Made by a program: the position numbers and the translations under genes
Source of the DNA: Eremomyces bilateralis CBS 781.70
Lineage: Eukaryota; Ascomycota; Dothideomycetes; Eremomycetales; Eremomycetaceae
NCBI RefSeq assembly: GCF_010015585.1
Contig: NW_022985068.1
Location: 2,049,910 to 2,113,909, forward strand
Direction of reading: 5' to 3'
Length of the DNA: 64,000 nt
Shown here: piece by piece, positions 12,568 to 25,222 of the stretch
Numbering within the stretch: position 1 is the first letter of the stretch
Layout: every line of letters starts with the position of its first letter
The notes under the pieces: model-generated
The model's database searches: none
The model's input: the letters and a program-made list of their open reading frames with translations, nothing else
What the model was told of the DNA's origin: nothing

Positions 12568-13581
12568 ACATCAACCTATTCGGTCTCCCATCAGCATCCA
12601 GGAGTCTTGGTTCTCCTTACCCGGACCGCAGAGTCGAAGAATCCGTGCGGCCGGCCGCTGTATAGTACCATTTTGTATAAATACCATGTCCTTGGCATTG
12701 GAGGAGTTTGGACTACGCCTGGCGGTGTTCAGGCGGACAACAGGGTCAACTCAACACATCGCATCTGATTTCCTTGAATCATCGGGAATTTGACTGCAAG
12801 AGACGTTTGCACGGGACAGTGAGTTGCAGAGTATCTGCGGAACATGTCGGGATTGCATTAGCATTCAATGCTAAACAAATTTCTTCAAATCTCGAATTGC
12901 ATCTGAGCTAGGAATGTGGAAGCTGTCTACCAACTAGAGGAGTGATTCGCCTTTGTCTTGTTGGGGACCCAACTTGTCTCCTTGAAAACGCCACACAAAC
13001 TCTGTACCAGAAGATTTGATGCCATACCAGGAGTACATGAATTCTCCATATATCCAGAGTTCTGTTTCTTTCAGTCTGGTATGGGTAGAGGATTAGATTT
13101 GATTAGATAGAGTCACTGAAGAATGGCAAGGGCATGAATGCGGAACCCGCATTGACAATAATCACGTGATTCCACCATCCAGCGTGTATCATGAAGCTGT
13201 AGGAATCAACATAAGATTAAAGGAATCTCGAATATTTCGCGATTCATTCTATGCTGTTATCATATGCGTCCAGGTCTTGATGCTATAGCTCACAACGCCT
13301 TCTAGATGCTTAGCTGTACTCCGTAGTTGCAAGTATAGCACTCTCTCCAATATGAGCTTCCCAACCTGACATCAGCATAAGTCGTATGCTGAGGGCAGAC
13401 GGAAATCCCAATCGACTTTGATGTTCGTGAATGCAATGCATATGGACCTGACTTGCTCGCAATTGCAAATCGACTCTGACCATCATTCATAGATCCTCCT
13501 ACCTGAAGGGAAAGCAATGTTCCACTTCCCTCTACACGATTTCCCTTTAGAGCTCGGTCCTGCTTCGAATGAAGGCGCATT
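12568..13581. other. intergenic, upstream region of the BEACH gene
   Basis: No coding sequence is supported. It should contain the S16m 3' UTR and the promoter/5' UTR of the gene starting at 13582. Confidence 0.6.
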
Positions 13582-16500
13582 ATGGACCAGCTACGAAAAC
13601 GTCACCGGTCGCTGACTGCTGCATCGGCCGCGGATACGCCTATTGCCGAAGAAATACATGCGTTGGTCCAAAACCTGAACGACACCCTCCCACTTTCCTC
13701 CGAACGGCACGGGTCCACCATCGATACACTCCAGGTCCAGTGCAATGATCTTCGACGGATCCGCCAGATATTGATCGAACAAGGGGACCATGGAAGAGCA
13801 CGAGATGCTTTCCGTCATGTCGGTGGTTTCATCTGTCTCCTTGACACACTACGATCGGTGTCAGGGTTTTACGATGCTTCGAAACTCTCACGAGATGAGC
13901 GCACCGAGTTTTTCGAACTTCTAAAGGCTACATTTGAAGTTCTCTCCGAGGCACTAGTTGATCATGCTGGAAACAAGAGATATTTTGCAAAACGAGTCGA
14001 AGGAGGAGGCTGGCGATCTCTGGAACAAGCTTTGGCGAGCACGGGTATTATCAACGCCTCGCAAGACGGCCTTATGCACGTTCCCGGCCTCGAGCAGTTA
14101 TTTGGTTGTCTCCTGGCATTTGCCCTGGGAGAAGAAGCCATGAGTCGGGTGTTCCGAGATATCGAGGCACACCTCTCCCGCATATCTACTACCATACACA
14201 AGCCGATAGACGATGGCAGTATGAAGGACACACACTCGGTTGCTGACTTGACCTCACACATGGTTCCTTTCCTCGAGAAATTCTTTAGTGGTAATGAGGT
14301 CGTACGAAATCCGGAAGCACTTCTGCTCGCGTTCAACTTTTGGACCATATTAGTCAAAAGCCCACTGGATCGGTCCTTGCGGTGCCTGTCCGTCGGATTC
14401 TTACACTCTTTACAGATCATCACCACCCAATCAACCCGGAACGCGGTAGCCGTTCACGGGACGGGTGTGCTTGGCCCCATACTCCGGCTTTTGCTCGACG
14501 ACGAGGCCCTTGAAGAGGAAATTCAAGTTTTACCGCTGCTCGCGGACAGCATGATGCAAATGGGCGTCACGAAGCTGGACGATGCATACTTTTTATTTCG
14601 TCGAGCAAGCATCTCGTCCGAGGCCGCAAACTTCACGCTCCGAGCCATTCGAGTATCGCGCGGCCCGGCTTTTATCCAATTTGACCTCAGCCCCTCAGGA
14701 TATGCCTCCGTGGAGTTCTCTCGGCTGGGTCGTTCGTTTCCTCCACCCGCCTCGAGTGCGGGATACAGTTTCTGTGCCTGGATCTATATTGACAAGTTTG
14801 ATTCCTCCACACACACGACCATTTTTGGGGCCTACGATGCTGGTCAAATATGTTTCCTCCTGGCGTACATCGAAAAAGACTCGAGACAGTTTATCTTGCA
14901 GACTTCCCTTACGCAAGCTTCGTCACGATCGAGTGTTCGCTTCAAATCCACCACTTTTGAACCAGGGAGATGGTACCACCTTGCCATCGTACATCGCAGA
15001 CACAAAGCTACTACTCCCAGTCGCGCGACGTTGTATGTCGACGGTCACTTCACCGAGGAGGTCCGATGCCATTACCCAAGTCGACCCGCCGCCAGGACGA
15101 TCAGCACGGAAAGTTTCGGATCTTTATCGGGAAGTTCAAGGCAAGAAGAACATGTGCAGGCCTTTCTTGGAACTCCCCAAGCGCTGGCTTCAATTGTTGG
15201 AAGCAATGTGGTGAACACCAGATGGTCGTTGGCATCCTTCCATTTGTTTGAAGATGCCCTTTCCGATGAGTTGATTGCTGTCTACCAGAAGATGGGACCA
15301 CGATATTTTGGAAACTTCCAAGATACTCTCGGTTCATTCCAAACGTATCGCGCTTCCGCAGAGCTGGGCCTCCTGAACGATGCACTACACCCCAGCAAAG
15401 ATGAAAAATCCGAGATCGCATCCGCCATTAAACAGAAAGCTGCGAATGTCCTGCCGGAAAGCAAGGTTATGCTCAGCATCTCGCCCCTAACGGTGTTAGA
15501 CAGCGAGGATCACAACCACATCGATGAATCTGAACTCATCAAATCCCTCTCCCGTGATGCGGCTCATAACCTTCGATCCTATACTCTCCTGGAGGGTCAT
15601 TCGATTGCGGTGAACGCTGCGAATCCTTCTATCAACAACTCCTTATGCCATCCCGACTCGATCGGCGTCTTGACTGGGCATCCAGTTGTTTGCATTCCTC
15701 ATGGCATTGATGACGCTGCATGGAGTATCGGAGGCTGCACAGGCATCGCCTTGAAACTCATCCATCTAGCAAAATCACCGGAAGCCATTGTCACCGCGGT
15801 GAAGATTCTATTCGCCCTTGTCGAAGATCATTGGAGGAATAGTGAGGCCATGGAACGAGAAGCCGGATATGCCGTACTCTCCGGTCTTATCCAGGATAAA
15901 CTTGGCATCCGCAACATGATTTCTCAAGGCGTTCCTCGAGCGGATACGGGTCGGGTCGATACCGAAGAGATGGAAAGCCTTGCGGCCGATATCCTGGACG
16001 AAATCCTTCGTTTTGTTGGCTATGACCACGAGTCACCACAGGAATCTATTATCACCAATCCTTTGGCTTACCGAACGCTTCTTGTCGAGCCGGATACCTG
16101 GCGAAGGGTTCCACTGAAGATCCAACGAACCTATTACGAGCAATTCATCCAATTCGCGGAGAATAGTAAACACCATCGGTTCAATAACAAGCGTCTGGTC
16201 CGAATGCGCATCATCAAACGTCTCATCGAAGCTTTAAAAGGGGAACGTTTCTCGGAGGCGTTTCCGGACTTTTTGAGAGCCTTCAAAACCCTCATCAAGT
16301 GTAACATGTCCCCCGAAATATTACGAAACTTGTCTCTCTTTATCACCTTCGCCCTTCATGATGAGCGCTTCAGCTTGAATCGTTCTCGCCGGCAAGGCGC
16401 ACGGGCTCCGAACGCTCTCCAATCTGTCACTCCAGATCCGGCCACCCCACGGTCGGTCAGTCCGCAAGATGACAGTGATATAGATATATCACGCGAAGAG

Positions 16501-19500
16501 ATTGGTGTACGGATACTCCAGCTGTATACGGAGCTGACTTGCGATCCGGGTTCGATTGTTATGTTAAAGCAATTTTCCCGATCAATTACCAGCAAGGTTC
16601 GTGGTTCCGCCGTTATATCGACGATCGCTAACCGTTTAGTGGTTGTTCTCTCTCCTTGCCGAACGAGATCCTCGGGCGGTCCTATGCAGTACAAGAATAT
16701 TCGCTCGTCTTCTCGTCACGAGCGGCACAAGCTACGTGAAATCTTTCGCCGACCATTCTGGAGGGTTCGTTATTTTCAAGAGACGGCTCAGGGCATGGTG
16801 GAATATGCCAGCCATGTGGACGGTATGCTTTGCCATCCTCTTCGGTTGTGACATTGCAAAAATCGACTTCGATGAAGACTTCAATCTCGCAAGCCTTACG
16901 TCAATCTTTCCCGTTGAGTCGAACAATATCATGTTCCCTCAAATGCTTCCGGTACTTTTCTCCATGCTTGAAGCTGGCCTGCTATCGCTATCTTTCGACG
17001 AAGAGTCCACGCTAGCTCAGAAAGATCAAGATCCCGTCACAAGTGGGAAGAGCACGGAGACAAGTCATCTGCATCCCCGGTCGATGTCTTTGGGCAAAGA
17101 TTCCCACGGTCTTAGTCCGAAGGACTCGCGGATTCCAGGACATGCGGAAGTGCTTCGTACCGTGATCGAATTTCTCACCGAACTCCACCTCAAGTCCCAA
17201 TCCTTCAGAAATTTTGCCATATCATCGGATTATGTGTCCCAACTGCTGTTTGCTCTATACCCAGTAGCTGTCTCCTCGGAGAGGGTCAGTGCAGAGACGG
17301 AACTGCATTCTCGAGGTCAAGTTCTTAGTTTCGATGGCCAAGACATCAACGTGCAGCCTCGGGTCGATTCCGAGGAGTCGCATATTATGCGGACTACTCT
17401 CGTCGATTCCCCGCCGAGTCCAGCGACGCAAAAGGTAATCCCTTTGAGACGAGGGTCGACTTTCATTCTCCTTACTCCTCGCAATGCTCCGGATCACCCA
17501 GCCGTCGCTCGTCTCAACGCTATCGTACGGCCGACCGAGCGAGAGTCTCGATCGTTTCGAATCGGGAATGCCTTGGTCGAAGAACTTCTTAACGTGGTGA
17601 TCGCCGTATTTTTGGATCAGATTCTCTTCCGACGAGAGTTCCCAGGCTTTGGCCTATTCCTCAAAGTTCCCCCTGGATTTGTGGAACATCAGGCCTGCTT
17701 CCTGTCTTATATTCTCATTCAAACGATGTCGACCGTCTCGAATAACCTCCGATTGAACCAAAAGCTGGCCATGGAACCTCGCGTTCTGATGAATCTCGCA
17801 CGGTATGCCTCCCATATGTGTGAGGCACTCTTCGAAGGTTGGTTCCTAGGGGGCGCGAATCCGTTATTGGACTTTCTTGGTGGACTCCTGGAAATCCTTC
17901 AACGGCCAGATGTGGCAGAATCGAAGAACGTTCGCCTCTGCAGTTCCGCCGTGACAACACTGCGTTCCATTTTCCTACGGGTCGTACTGCTGCAGCTGTC
18001 TGAGCTCAACCAAGCGAAGAAAGTCGAATCTACCGCTTTCCTGTCGAAATTGACCTACTGGCAGACCGTTATCCTCTCTCCTGAAAATCTTGAGGACCAC
18101 TACCTGCGGTTGATGAGCTTTCTATTGTACACCAAACTGATTGACAAAGAGGAGGGCATCCGTCGGGCGGCTGCGGATTTTTGGCGTATGATCCTCGTAC
18201 AAAAGCCGGTCGAGACGGCTCAGATGTTCAACAATGCGACTTCTCCAGAGCACCGAGACCTTGCGAATGGATTTCGAAAGATCATCGAGCTTGATAACGA
18301 CGCATTTCTCTCATGGACGGAGTCACATCGAAATGACCTGAATCAACTCTTCTTTACCAGCATGCAGAAGAAATGGGAAGAGCATGTAGCGATCGAGAAC
18401 CTACGATCGGAGGAAACCGCCAAATCTCGGATCCAACGGCGGCGTGAGCGGCTGAAACAATGGAATGCTGAAGAAATCCTGTCCGACAAAATCTGGCGTC
18501 GCCACGAAGCCGAATCGGGGCTTTGGCGTCTCAATGTTCACTCTGCCGAACGAGCAAGGCACCAGCGAGCGCTTCAAGACCAACAAGATAATTTTGTCGA
18601 GAATGGAGCGGCTTTTGAGAGAATGGGGAAAATGATGCGAGATCCTGGCCAATTGTTTGAGACATCGCAACCGAAGAAATGGCAGCTCGACGAAACTGAA
18701 GCGCGAGATCGGGTGAGGCTCAAGATCATCCCTGAAACCATCCCTCGAGATGATGAATACCAGCCCAAACGACGAACGACTGGCAATATGGAATCCAAGA
18801 AATTGAGTATTGATACACAAGTGAAGCAATCAACGAAGGATATGATCGGTGTTACACCCGTCATGGTCCATCAAATCGATGATCTTCCCGGACCCTCTGA
18901 TCCCGACTTGCCCGCGGCTCGGGATGGAGATGGCGATGATGAATTCGAGATGATTGATGATCCAAATGAAGATGAAGATGCCGCAGAGGACAAGAATCGT
19001 AAAGTATTACGCAGTCTGACACCCGGTGATTCGATCCAACACGTTTGCAACGTATCTCGAATTGTTGGCCTTGAAGCCCGCGAAGGGTTACTCATCATCG
19101 GAAGCACGACTCTCTATCTTCTCGACAATTATTTTCACCGCTCGGATGGTGAGGTCGTGAGTGTAGGGCAGGCTCCGCAAGAAGAACGGGATCCATATCT
19201 TCAAATCATTCTTGGGCAGGAGAAGAAGCGGACCAGATCCAATGTGGTTGATCAGACCAAGCGCCATTGGTCTTGGCCCAGTGTCATCAGCGTTTCCAAG
19301 AGGCGATTCATTTTCCGAGATGTGGCCATTGAAATCTTCTTTGGTGATGGACGAAGTTATCTTCTAACAACGCTCACTCCTCATATTCGGAACGATTTGT
19401 ACTCCAGGCTCGTTTCCAAGGCGCCGCAGGTGAATACACCCATTTCACCATCGATCACGGAAGATGCTTGGAGGCTCGAGGCGTTGAGAAATCCTGACGA

Positions 19501-21474
19501 GGCACCCCAATCGATTGGGGCCAAGTTTGCCAATGTCTTTAACTCCGTCTCATCGAATCCGGCCACCCGCAAATGGGTGAAAGGGGAGATGTCCAATTTT
19601 GCCTACCTCATGTGGATCAATACATTGGCCGGACGGACGTTCAATGATCTGACGCAATACCCGGTGTTCCCCTGGGTGCTGGCTGACTATACTAGCGAAG
19701 AGTTAGACCTTACCAACCCCAAGACCTTCAGGGATTTGTCCAAACCGATGGGTTGCCAGACCGCCACCCGAGAAGCGGAATTTCGCGAGAGGTATCAGTC
19801 TTTCGCCGAGATGGGAGATCACACGGCGCAACCATTCCATTACGGAACGCATTACTCGTCAGCCATGATTGTCACCTCTTACCTGATTCGATTGCAACCT
19901 TTCGTTGCGTCCTATCTTTTGCTTCAAGGCGGAACATTTGATCATGCGGACCGAATATTCCACTCGATCGAACGGGCATGGATGTCCGCTTCCCGGGATA
20001 ACATGACCGACGTCCGTGAACTGACTCCAGAGTTCTTCTACCTCCCGGACTTTCTCGCCAACGTGAACAAGTACAACTTTGGTCTCAAGCAGAACGAGAA
20101 GGAGAGGATCGGTGATGTCGTTCTTCCACCGTGGGCCAAGGGCAGCCCGAACATCTTCATTGCACGGCATCGCGAGGCGCTTGAAAGTCCATATGTGAGC
20201 CAACACCTTCATCTATGGATTGACTTGGTGTTCGGGTATAAACAGCTGGGAGAAGCGGCTATGGAAGCTACCAACGTCTTCCATCATTTGTCGTACCGCG
20301 GCGCAGCAGACCTGGATGCGATTGAAGATCCAGTGGTGCGGGTGGCGACAACCGGTATCATTCACAACTTTGGCCAAACCCCACACCAAGTATTTCAACG
20401 ACCTCATGTCGAGCGCGAGGAGGATAAACCACGATACAAGCGTCTGGATAGTTCGGCAGAATCCCTAGTCCGGCTTCCACAGCCCCTTCTTGACAGCCGT
20501 GAGGCTATTACCTCTCTTCTTTATTCATCCAAAGTCGATCGTCTCCTCTGCGCCGGTGCGTTTCGATTAAACATTCCACCAATGTATGACCGGTACATGG
20601 AATGGGGTTTTGCGGATGATAGTGTGCGGTTCTATTCGTCCGACAATCGTCGACTCCTCTCCTTGTTTGAACATGTGCACCAGGGGCAGGTTGCGTGTGC
20701 ACTGTTTGTGGATGGCAAGACTTTGGTCACTGCCGGAACCGACTGTGTCCTCATCATACACAGTGTGATCTCCCAATCTCGCACGGTAGATCTTCGAGCG
20801 CTTTCGTCACTGTATGGTCATCGAAACTCGATCACCGCTCTTGCGGCGTCAAAAACGTTCGGCGCCCTTGTATCGTGCGATTCGAGTGGGAAGGTCTACC
20901 TATGGGACTTGAATCGGTTCGAGTTTATTCGAGAGATTAATCACCGAGGCCAACCAGTGCATTGCGCTCGTATCAACAATGTTTCCGGAGATATCGTTTT
21001 ATGCTCGGGATCGCATCTGCTCTTGTACACGCTGAACGGCAAGCTGTTGCTAGACCAAGATCTTTGTGACACGGAGGAGATCGATGATGTCGTTTCGACA
21101 TGTGCATTCTATGAAGGTGTTGGAAATGAGTGGCTGGTGAGGGAGTTGATGTTCACAGGTCACAAACGCGGAGTTGTCAAGGTAAGGCTGCCCTGTGTAA
21201 ATTCGAGGAAATATTGACAGTTATCAGGTCTGGCAAAAGGCCATTGACACATACGGAAAATGGGGCTTGGAGTTAGTCAAGCGCCTTGAACATGCGGAGT
21301 TTACACATGGAGCGATTCTAAACCAGACGCCCCGAATCACCTGCATTCTACCCATTCATCAAGTTGTATATACAGGAGATGAGAATGGACGAGTGGTAAG
21401 TCATCGATGTGTCAATTCCCATCCTTAACGCTAACGATGTGTAGTATGAATGGGACTGTATGAAGCAATCATGA
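13582..21474 (+). CDS. BPH1: Beige/BEACH domain protein with PH-like and WD40 domains
   Basis: Large scaffold of the BPH1/LYST/neurobeachin family, acting in membrane and vesicle trafficking. Exons 13582-16596, 16640-21181, 21228-21395 and 21445-21474 give about 2,584 aa. Architecture: helical armadillo-like N-terminus; a concanavalin/LamG-like segment from about residue 363 (FIQFDLSPSGYASVEF..FCAWIYID); a charged linker; a PH-BEACH region from about residue 1,790; the BEACH domain at about 1,985-2,270 (NFAYLMWINTLAGRTFNDL, YPVFPWVLADY, FHYGTHYSSAMIV); then WD40 repeats (LYGHRNSITALAAS, VYLWDLNRFEF) ending YEWDCMKQS. Intron 1 is only 43 nt (SK|WLFSLLAERDP) but restores the frame exactly. Intron 3 is followed by a 30-nt last exon. 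Length fits the family. Confidence 0.93.
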
Positions 21475-24400
21475 TCCGATTCACCGTGACGCTTGATATT
21501 TTACTTTGTACATAGCTAGTCGATTAAGCTGGTCACTGGTCATTGGATCTACCATCGCTCTACTTATTTACCAATGCCAATTTCCGTTACATTCTGTGTC
21601 AATGGTCGACCAACCGTTTAGGGAATCAAAATCAGTTGTCGGCAAGATCACCGTGGAACTTTACGAATTATCGACGACCATGACGACCATGCGGATCACA
21701 CGGAAGTCTAGCTATTAAAGTAGTTCCGTCCTATCCACGACTTCAAATCTTTGAGGCCTCAAGGACCCTATCAAGCACCACGTTACGGTACCGCGATACC
21801 TAACGATCACGGAGTGAAGGAGCGGAAGGTCCTTAGCTAATTTAGGTTCGAGATGATCGTGTGTATTCGTATCCGCCAAGTATCAAAGGTGTTATTCATA
21901 CTGTTCTGGATCGGACGAACAGAAGCTCAGCGAATAGTCCGTTTCAGGCTGGCAAGACCTCTTTTATCACCATAAAGACTGCCAATCAGGACCGCGGCAT
22001 GGACGTCCTCCTGGCTCCTGCAGTATCAAAAATTTCATTCCGCCACGGCCCTTGACCACGATCTCGAAATGAATATGAGCTGCAAAGCATACCTTCCTAG
22101 CCAGACCATTGCACTAGTATTGTCTTACCTTGTCAGCGGTATTGCTCTGGGTTCGTCCGAATCTCGGACCGTGTTGCATTTTCAACTCGCAAGTCGCAGC
22201 TAGCAATCCGCATCATGCAAGTTGTGCATGGGTTATGAGAATATTGATGCAAACCCCCCACGCACGCCATTCCGATCTGCTCGAACAGGCCACGGAGTAC
22301 GGGCATGAGCATCGGCATCGTGTGATCATGGTTGTACTCCTGCTTGCTGGCCCCGCATAGTGGGGTATCTAGAAGGAGACCAGGCTTCACAAGGAACCCA
22401 CGAGGTGGTAAGGCTAGAGATTGGAATCGCGGTTACCGACAGAGAGGGATGAATCGGTAGAGTTCACCAATCAGTAAGGCGTGGAGTTGCCAGGACGGGC
22501 TTGTCATTCAGACGCATATCCTCCATAATTAGGCAGGGGGTGAAATGACGACGAGAGAAGGCCGACGAGACTTTCACGCTCTCCTCGTGATATAATTTTG
22601 CCTTCCGTTGCTCAGAAGCCTTGTTTCCGCCGCTGAAGAGGCATGTGGGTGTCTGATACCGCATCGATCAAGGCATCATTTTGTCCCAAATGTGTACACT
22701 GTACAATCAGGTAATGGGCGGATAAGAGGTAACCGTGTCTACCAAAGGAACAAGACGTGCGATCAGCCACTCTACAATCAATTGATACACGAAGATCCAG
22801 TATCGTTCCGGACTCCTGAGGGTTCGGTCGAAAGGTACACATATTCTCAAGGCCTGAGCCATGACATGAGTAAATGTCGGAACAATCGGTAAAACGGAAT
22901 TCGGGATCATCCTACACTCTGGAGATGAGCCACTTGTGGTGATGATTGAGATTAGATCTTTCTGAACCGACCCCTTCTGCAACTTGACCTGGTTGTATGA
23001 CAGGGCAACACATGATCCGCTAGTGGACAACAATGTGCATCTGTTACCGTCGATCTTCGAGAATTGTTCGGCAAAGCTGGTTGACGGATTACGAACCGTT
23101 GTCAATTGTTGCTGCAAGAGCATGCAGAACGAGACTTATTCCGTCCGTAAAGGCCGAAGGCATTGTTCTCTGGTCGGAATGACGAAGCAAGATCGGGAAT
23201 GAGCATGTGGATAAAAACACGGTGTAGCTCCGAATCCTTCCCCAGAGTTCTTGGGTGAGAAGTCTTGTGCTGTACGTACTGTTGTTGTGCAGGGCCAACG
23301 CAACTTGGTCTCCTTAACTCCTATGAGTCCTACCCAAGACCTGGGCAATTCAATCAGCCTTGGTTGACCAAATGTGCAACAGCACAAGGAACCAGTGGTG
23401 TTGGCATGCAGAGGCACTTGCACGGGGACCCAATTCATGGCCTATCCAGACGAACGTCGCAAGAATCCGGATCCCCCGAACGTCATTCGGGATTTGAATG
23501 TTTGGACCGGATGGATAGGGCGGATCCCTTGACTTGTAGTCAGGGCATGTAGGGGCCAGTGGCATGGTGCAATCAGGATAAAGACGGACGACGGGAAGGT
23601 TGTGAGGGGTTATTGGACGGGGGCCGCCATCTCGGAGATGCGGCAGGGAGACTTCCAGGGCCGGATGGGGAGTGCAAGGCTCTAAGGTGAATGCCCTAAG
23701 ATCTGAATGGGTATTGAATATTAGGCATTTGGTATTATTGTTCACGACTGTTTTGGGCAGTTAACCTACGTCAGTCAGTTAGCTGTCAGTTCACAGTTGG
23801 GGATCACGACTCCGCGGACATAGACAATTAGACATGAATTGAAAGCGGATGCACGGCAGCATGGAGCCAACAGTGGAGCCTGTACGTAATTAACTCCTGG
23901 AGGAGTGGAAGAATGGAAGCCTTCTTGAATTGAATCGAATGAATTGAACGATTGATCAGCTTCCTTCTCTTTGCCCAGTGGCCCAAGTATTGCCCAGCAC
24001 CCGATCGCCGTCCGATGGTGTCCCGTTCCGTTGCGAGTTGCGAATCTGCGAATCCCACTCCGACGGCGTGATTAGGTATTCGGATTATGACATGAGATAC
24101 GAAGAGTAGGAGTTAATATCTTACCGTGGATGTGAAGGGATGAGATGGAATTGTCGGGTCTCTAATTAGGCTCTAATGACTCCCTATTTTGCCATCATCG
24201 CCATCATCGCCATCATCACCACCATCACCTCCATCACCTCCATCACCACCATTGCCACACGTGACTTAGTCAGCAGGTCAGCACTTGTCGATTCTCCAAT
24301 CCCTTCGACGATTGCCGCATTTCGTCATCGGATTTATAACCCGTTCGGTTTAAATTGGAATTATCCTTACCGTTATCGATACCAGACCCCGTCTAATCAA

Positions 24401-24883
24401 CTTACTCAACCGAATATGTACGGCCAGACTGCCAGTCCCTACCCGCCCATTTGAAGCCGCCGCATGCCGCGTTATCCCCGGCCATTCCATCCCGATGCCT
24501 GTCTCCCAGAAATCCATCGTGTCTTGCCTCTTGATCTCTTGGATCTCTTGGAAATGATGGATCAATTGCAACCATTTAAACCATCCCTCTTGGCCTTGGC
24601 TTTTTTCCTTCGCCGTCTGCCATTCCTGTCCTTTCTTAACTCACTCTTGAACTCCCTCACTCTCTAGTCTTAGTGTCTTATATATATCCCCACGGACCCT
24701 TTCTCCAGCTGCCCTCTCCAATCCCACCATTACCGTCTTCTCCATATTTCCCTCGAGAAATCCGCGACAAATCTGCCTTGCCGAATCATCCGCCGTCGAC
24801 TTGGTCCTCCCGATCATCTCAGATCATATCCTTTTCCAACTCAACCTTGCTCCTCTGGAAATTGCAGAGTACCGAACCTTTTC
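21475..24883. other. gene-poor intergenic stretch
   Basis: About 3.4 kb with only short frames and no domain I recognise. The last few hundred bases become pyrimidine-rich, with a TATATATA-like element at about 24676, and probably form the promoter and start of the 5' UTR of the kinase gene. Confidence 0.55.
24191..24255. repeat. CATCGC/CATCAC/CATCTC-type imperfect hexanucleotide repeat
   Basis: A run of about ten CATCNC units in the kinase upstream region: first CATCGC, then CATCAC and CCATCACCT variants. Confidence 0.75.
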
Positions 24884-25127
24884 ATGGCTTCGTCCCCCTC
24901 CGTCTCCTCACCTCGCATCATCAACTCCACACGAGGCTCGACCTCGCCCATCCTCGCCTACTATCTCCAACCCAGCAGTTTGCAACGCGCTTAGCGAATT
25001 CGAGTCTCTTTCGCATCCCTTCTCTCTCGACCATCACCGTTCAATTGAGCCTGATTTGGAACGCATTGATGATCTGGTGTCGTCCGTGCCACTGTCTGAC
25101 CGCGCAGCGCGCCTTTCTGTCTAGCTT
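24884..25127 (+). other. coding-like leader upstream of the kinase, broken across two frames
   Basis: From ATG 24884 one frame, the same frame as the kinase, reads MASSPSVSSPRIINSTRGST and then SPILAYYLQPSSLQRA before TAG. Sequence overlapping that stop, in the next frame, continues as ALSEFESLSHPFSLDHHR, then LERIDDLVSSVPLSDRAARL, and ends at TAG 25122. From 25124 the kinase frame is open again (ASDPITPTKHEAHTPT) straight into the kinase ATG. One inserted and one deleted base would join all three. No GT..AG intron fits. Options: uORFs; a real N-terminal extension hidden by sequence errors; or genuine decay of that extension. Confidence 0.4.
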
Positions 25128-25222
25128 CTGACCCGATAACCCCCACCAAGCACGAGGCACACACTCCAACCGTCCTGGCTGTCCACCGTCCCCGTCCGAT
25201 CTTGTACGAACCGAAGGTCATC

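Noticed and set aside
13591-20976. Many overlapping frames of 60-210 codons inside the BEACH gene, including 14582-15214 (+) and 13962-14426 (-)
   Set aside because: They are other-frame shadows of a single long, domain-bearing reading frame.
23350-23745. 131-codon minus-strand frame in the 21.5-24.9 kb gap
   Set aside because: Composition looks random, with several frames open in the same place and no family resemblance.
24673-25131. 152-codon frame upstream of the kinase
   Set aside because: It overlaps the more protein-like leader fragments in another frame and is pyrimidine-tract translation (Ser/Leu/Pro).
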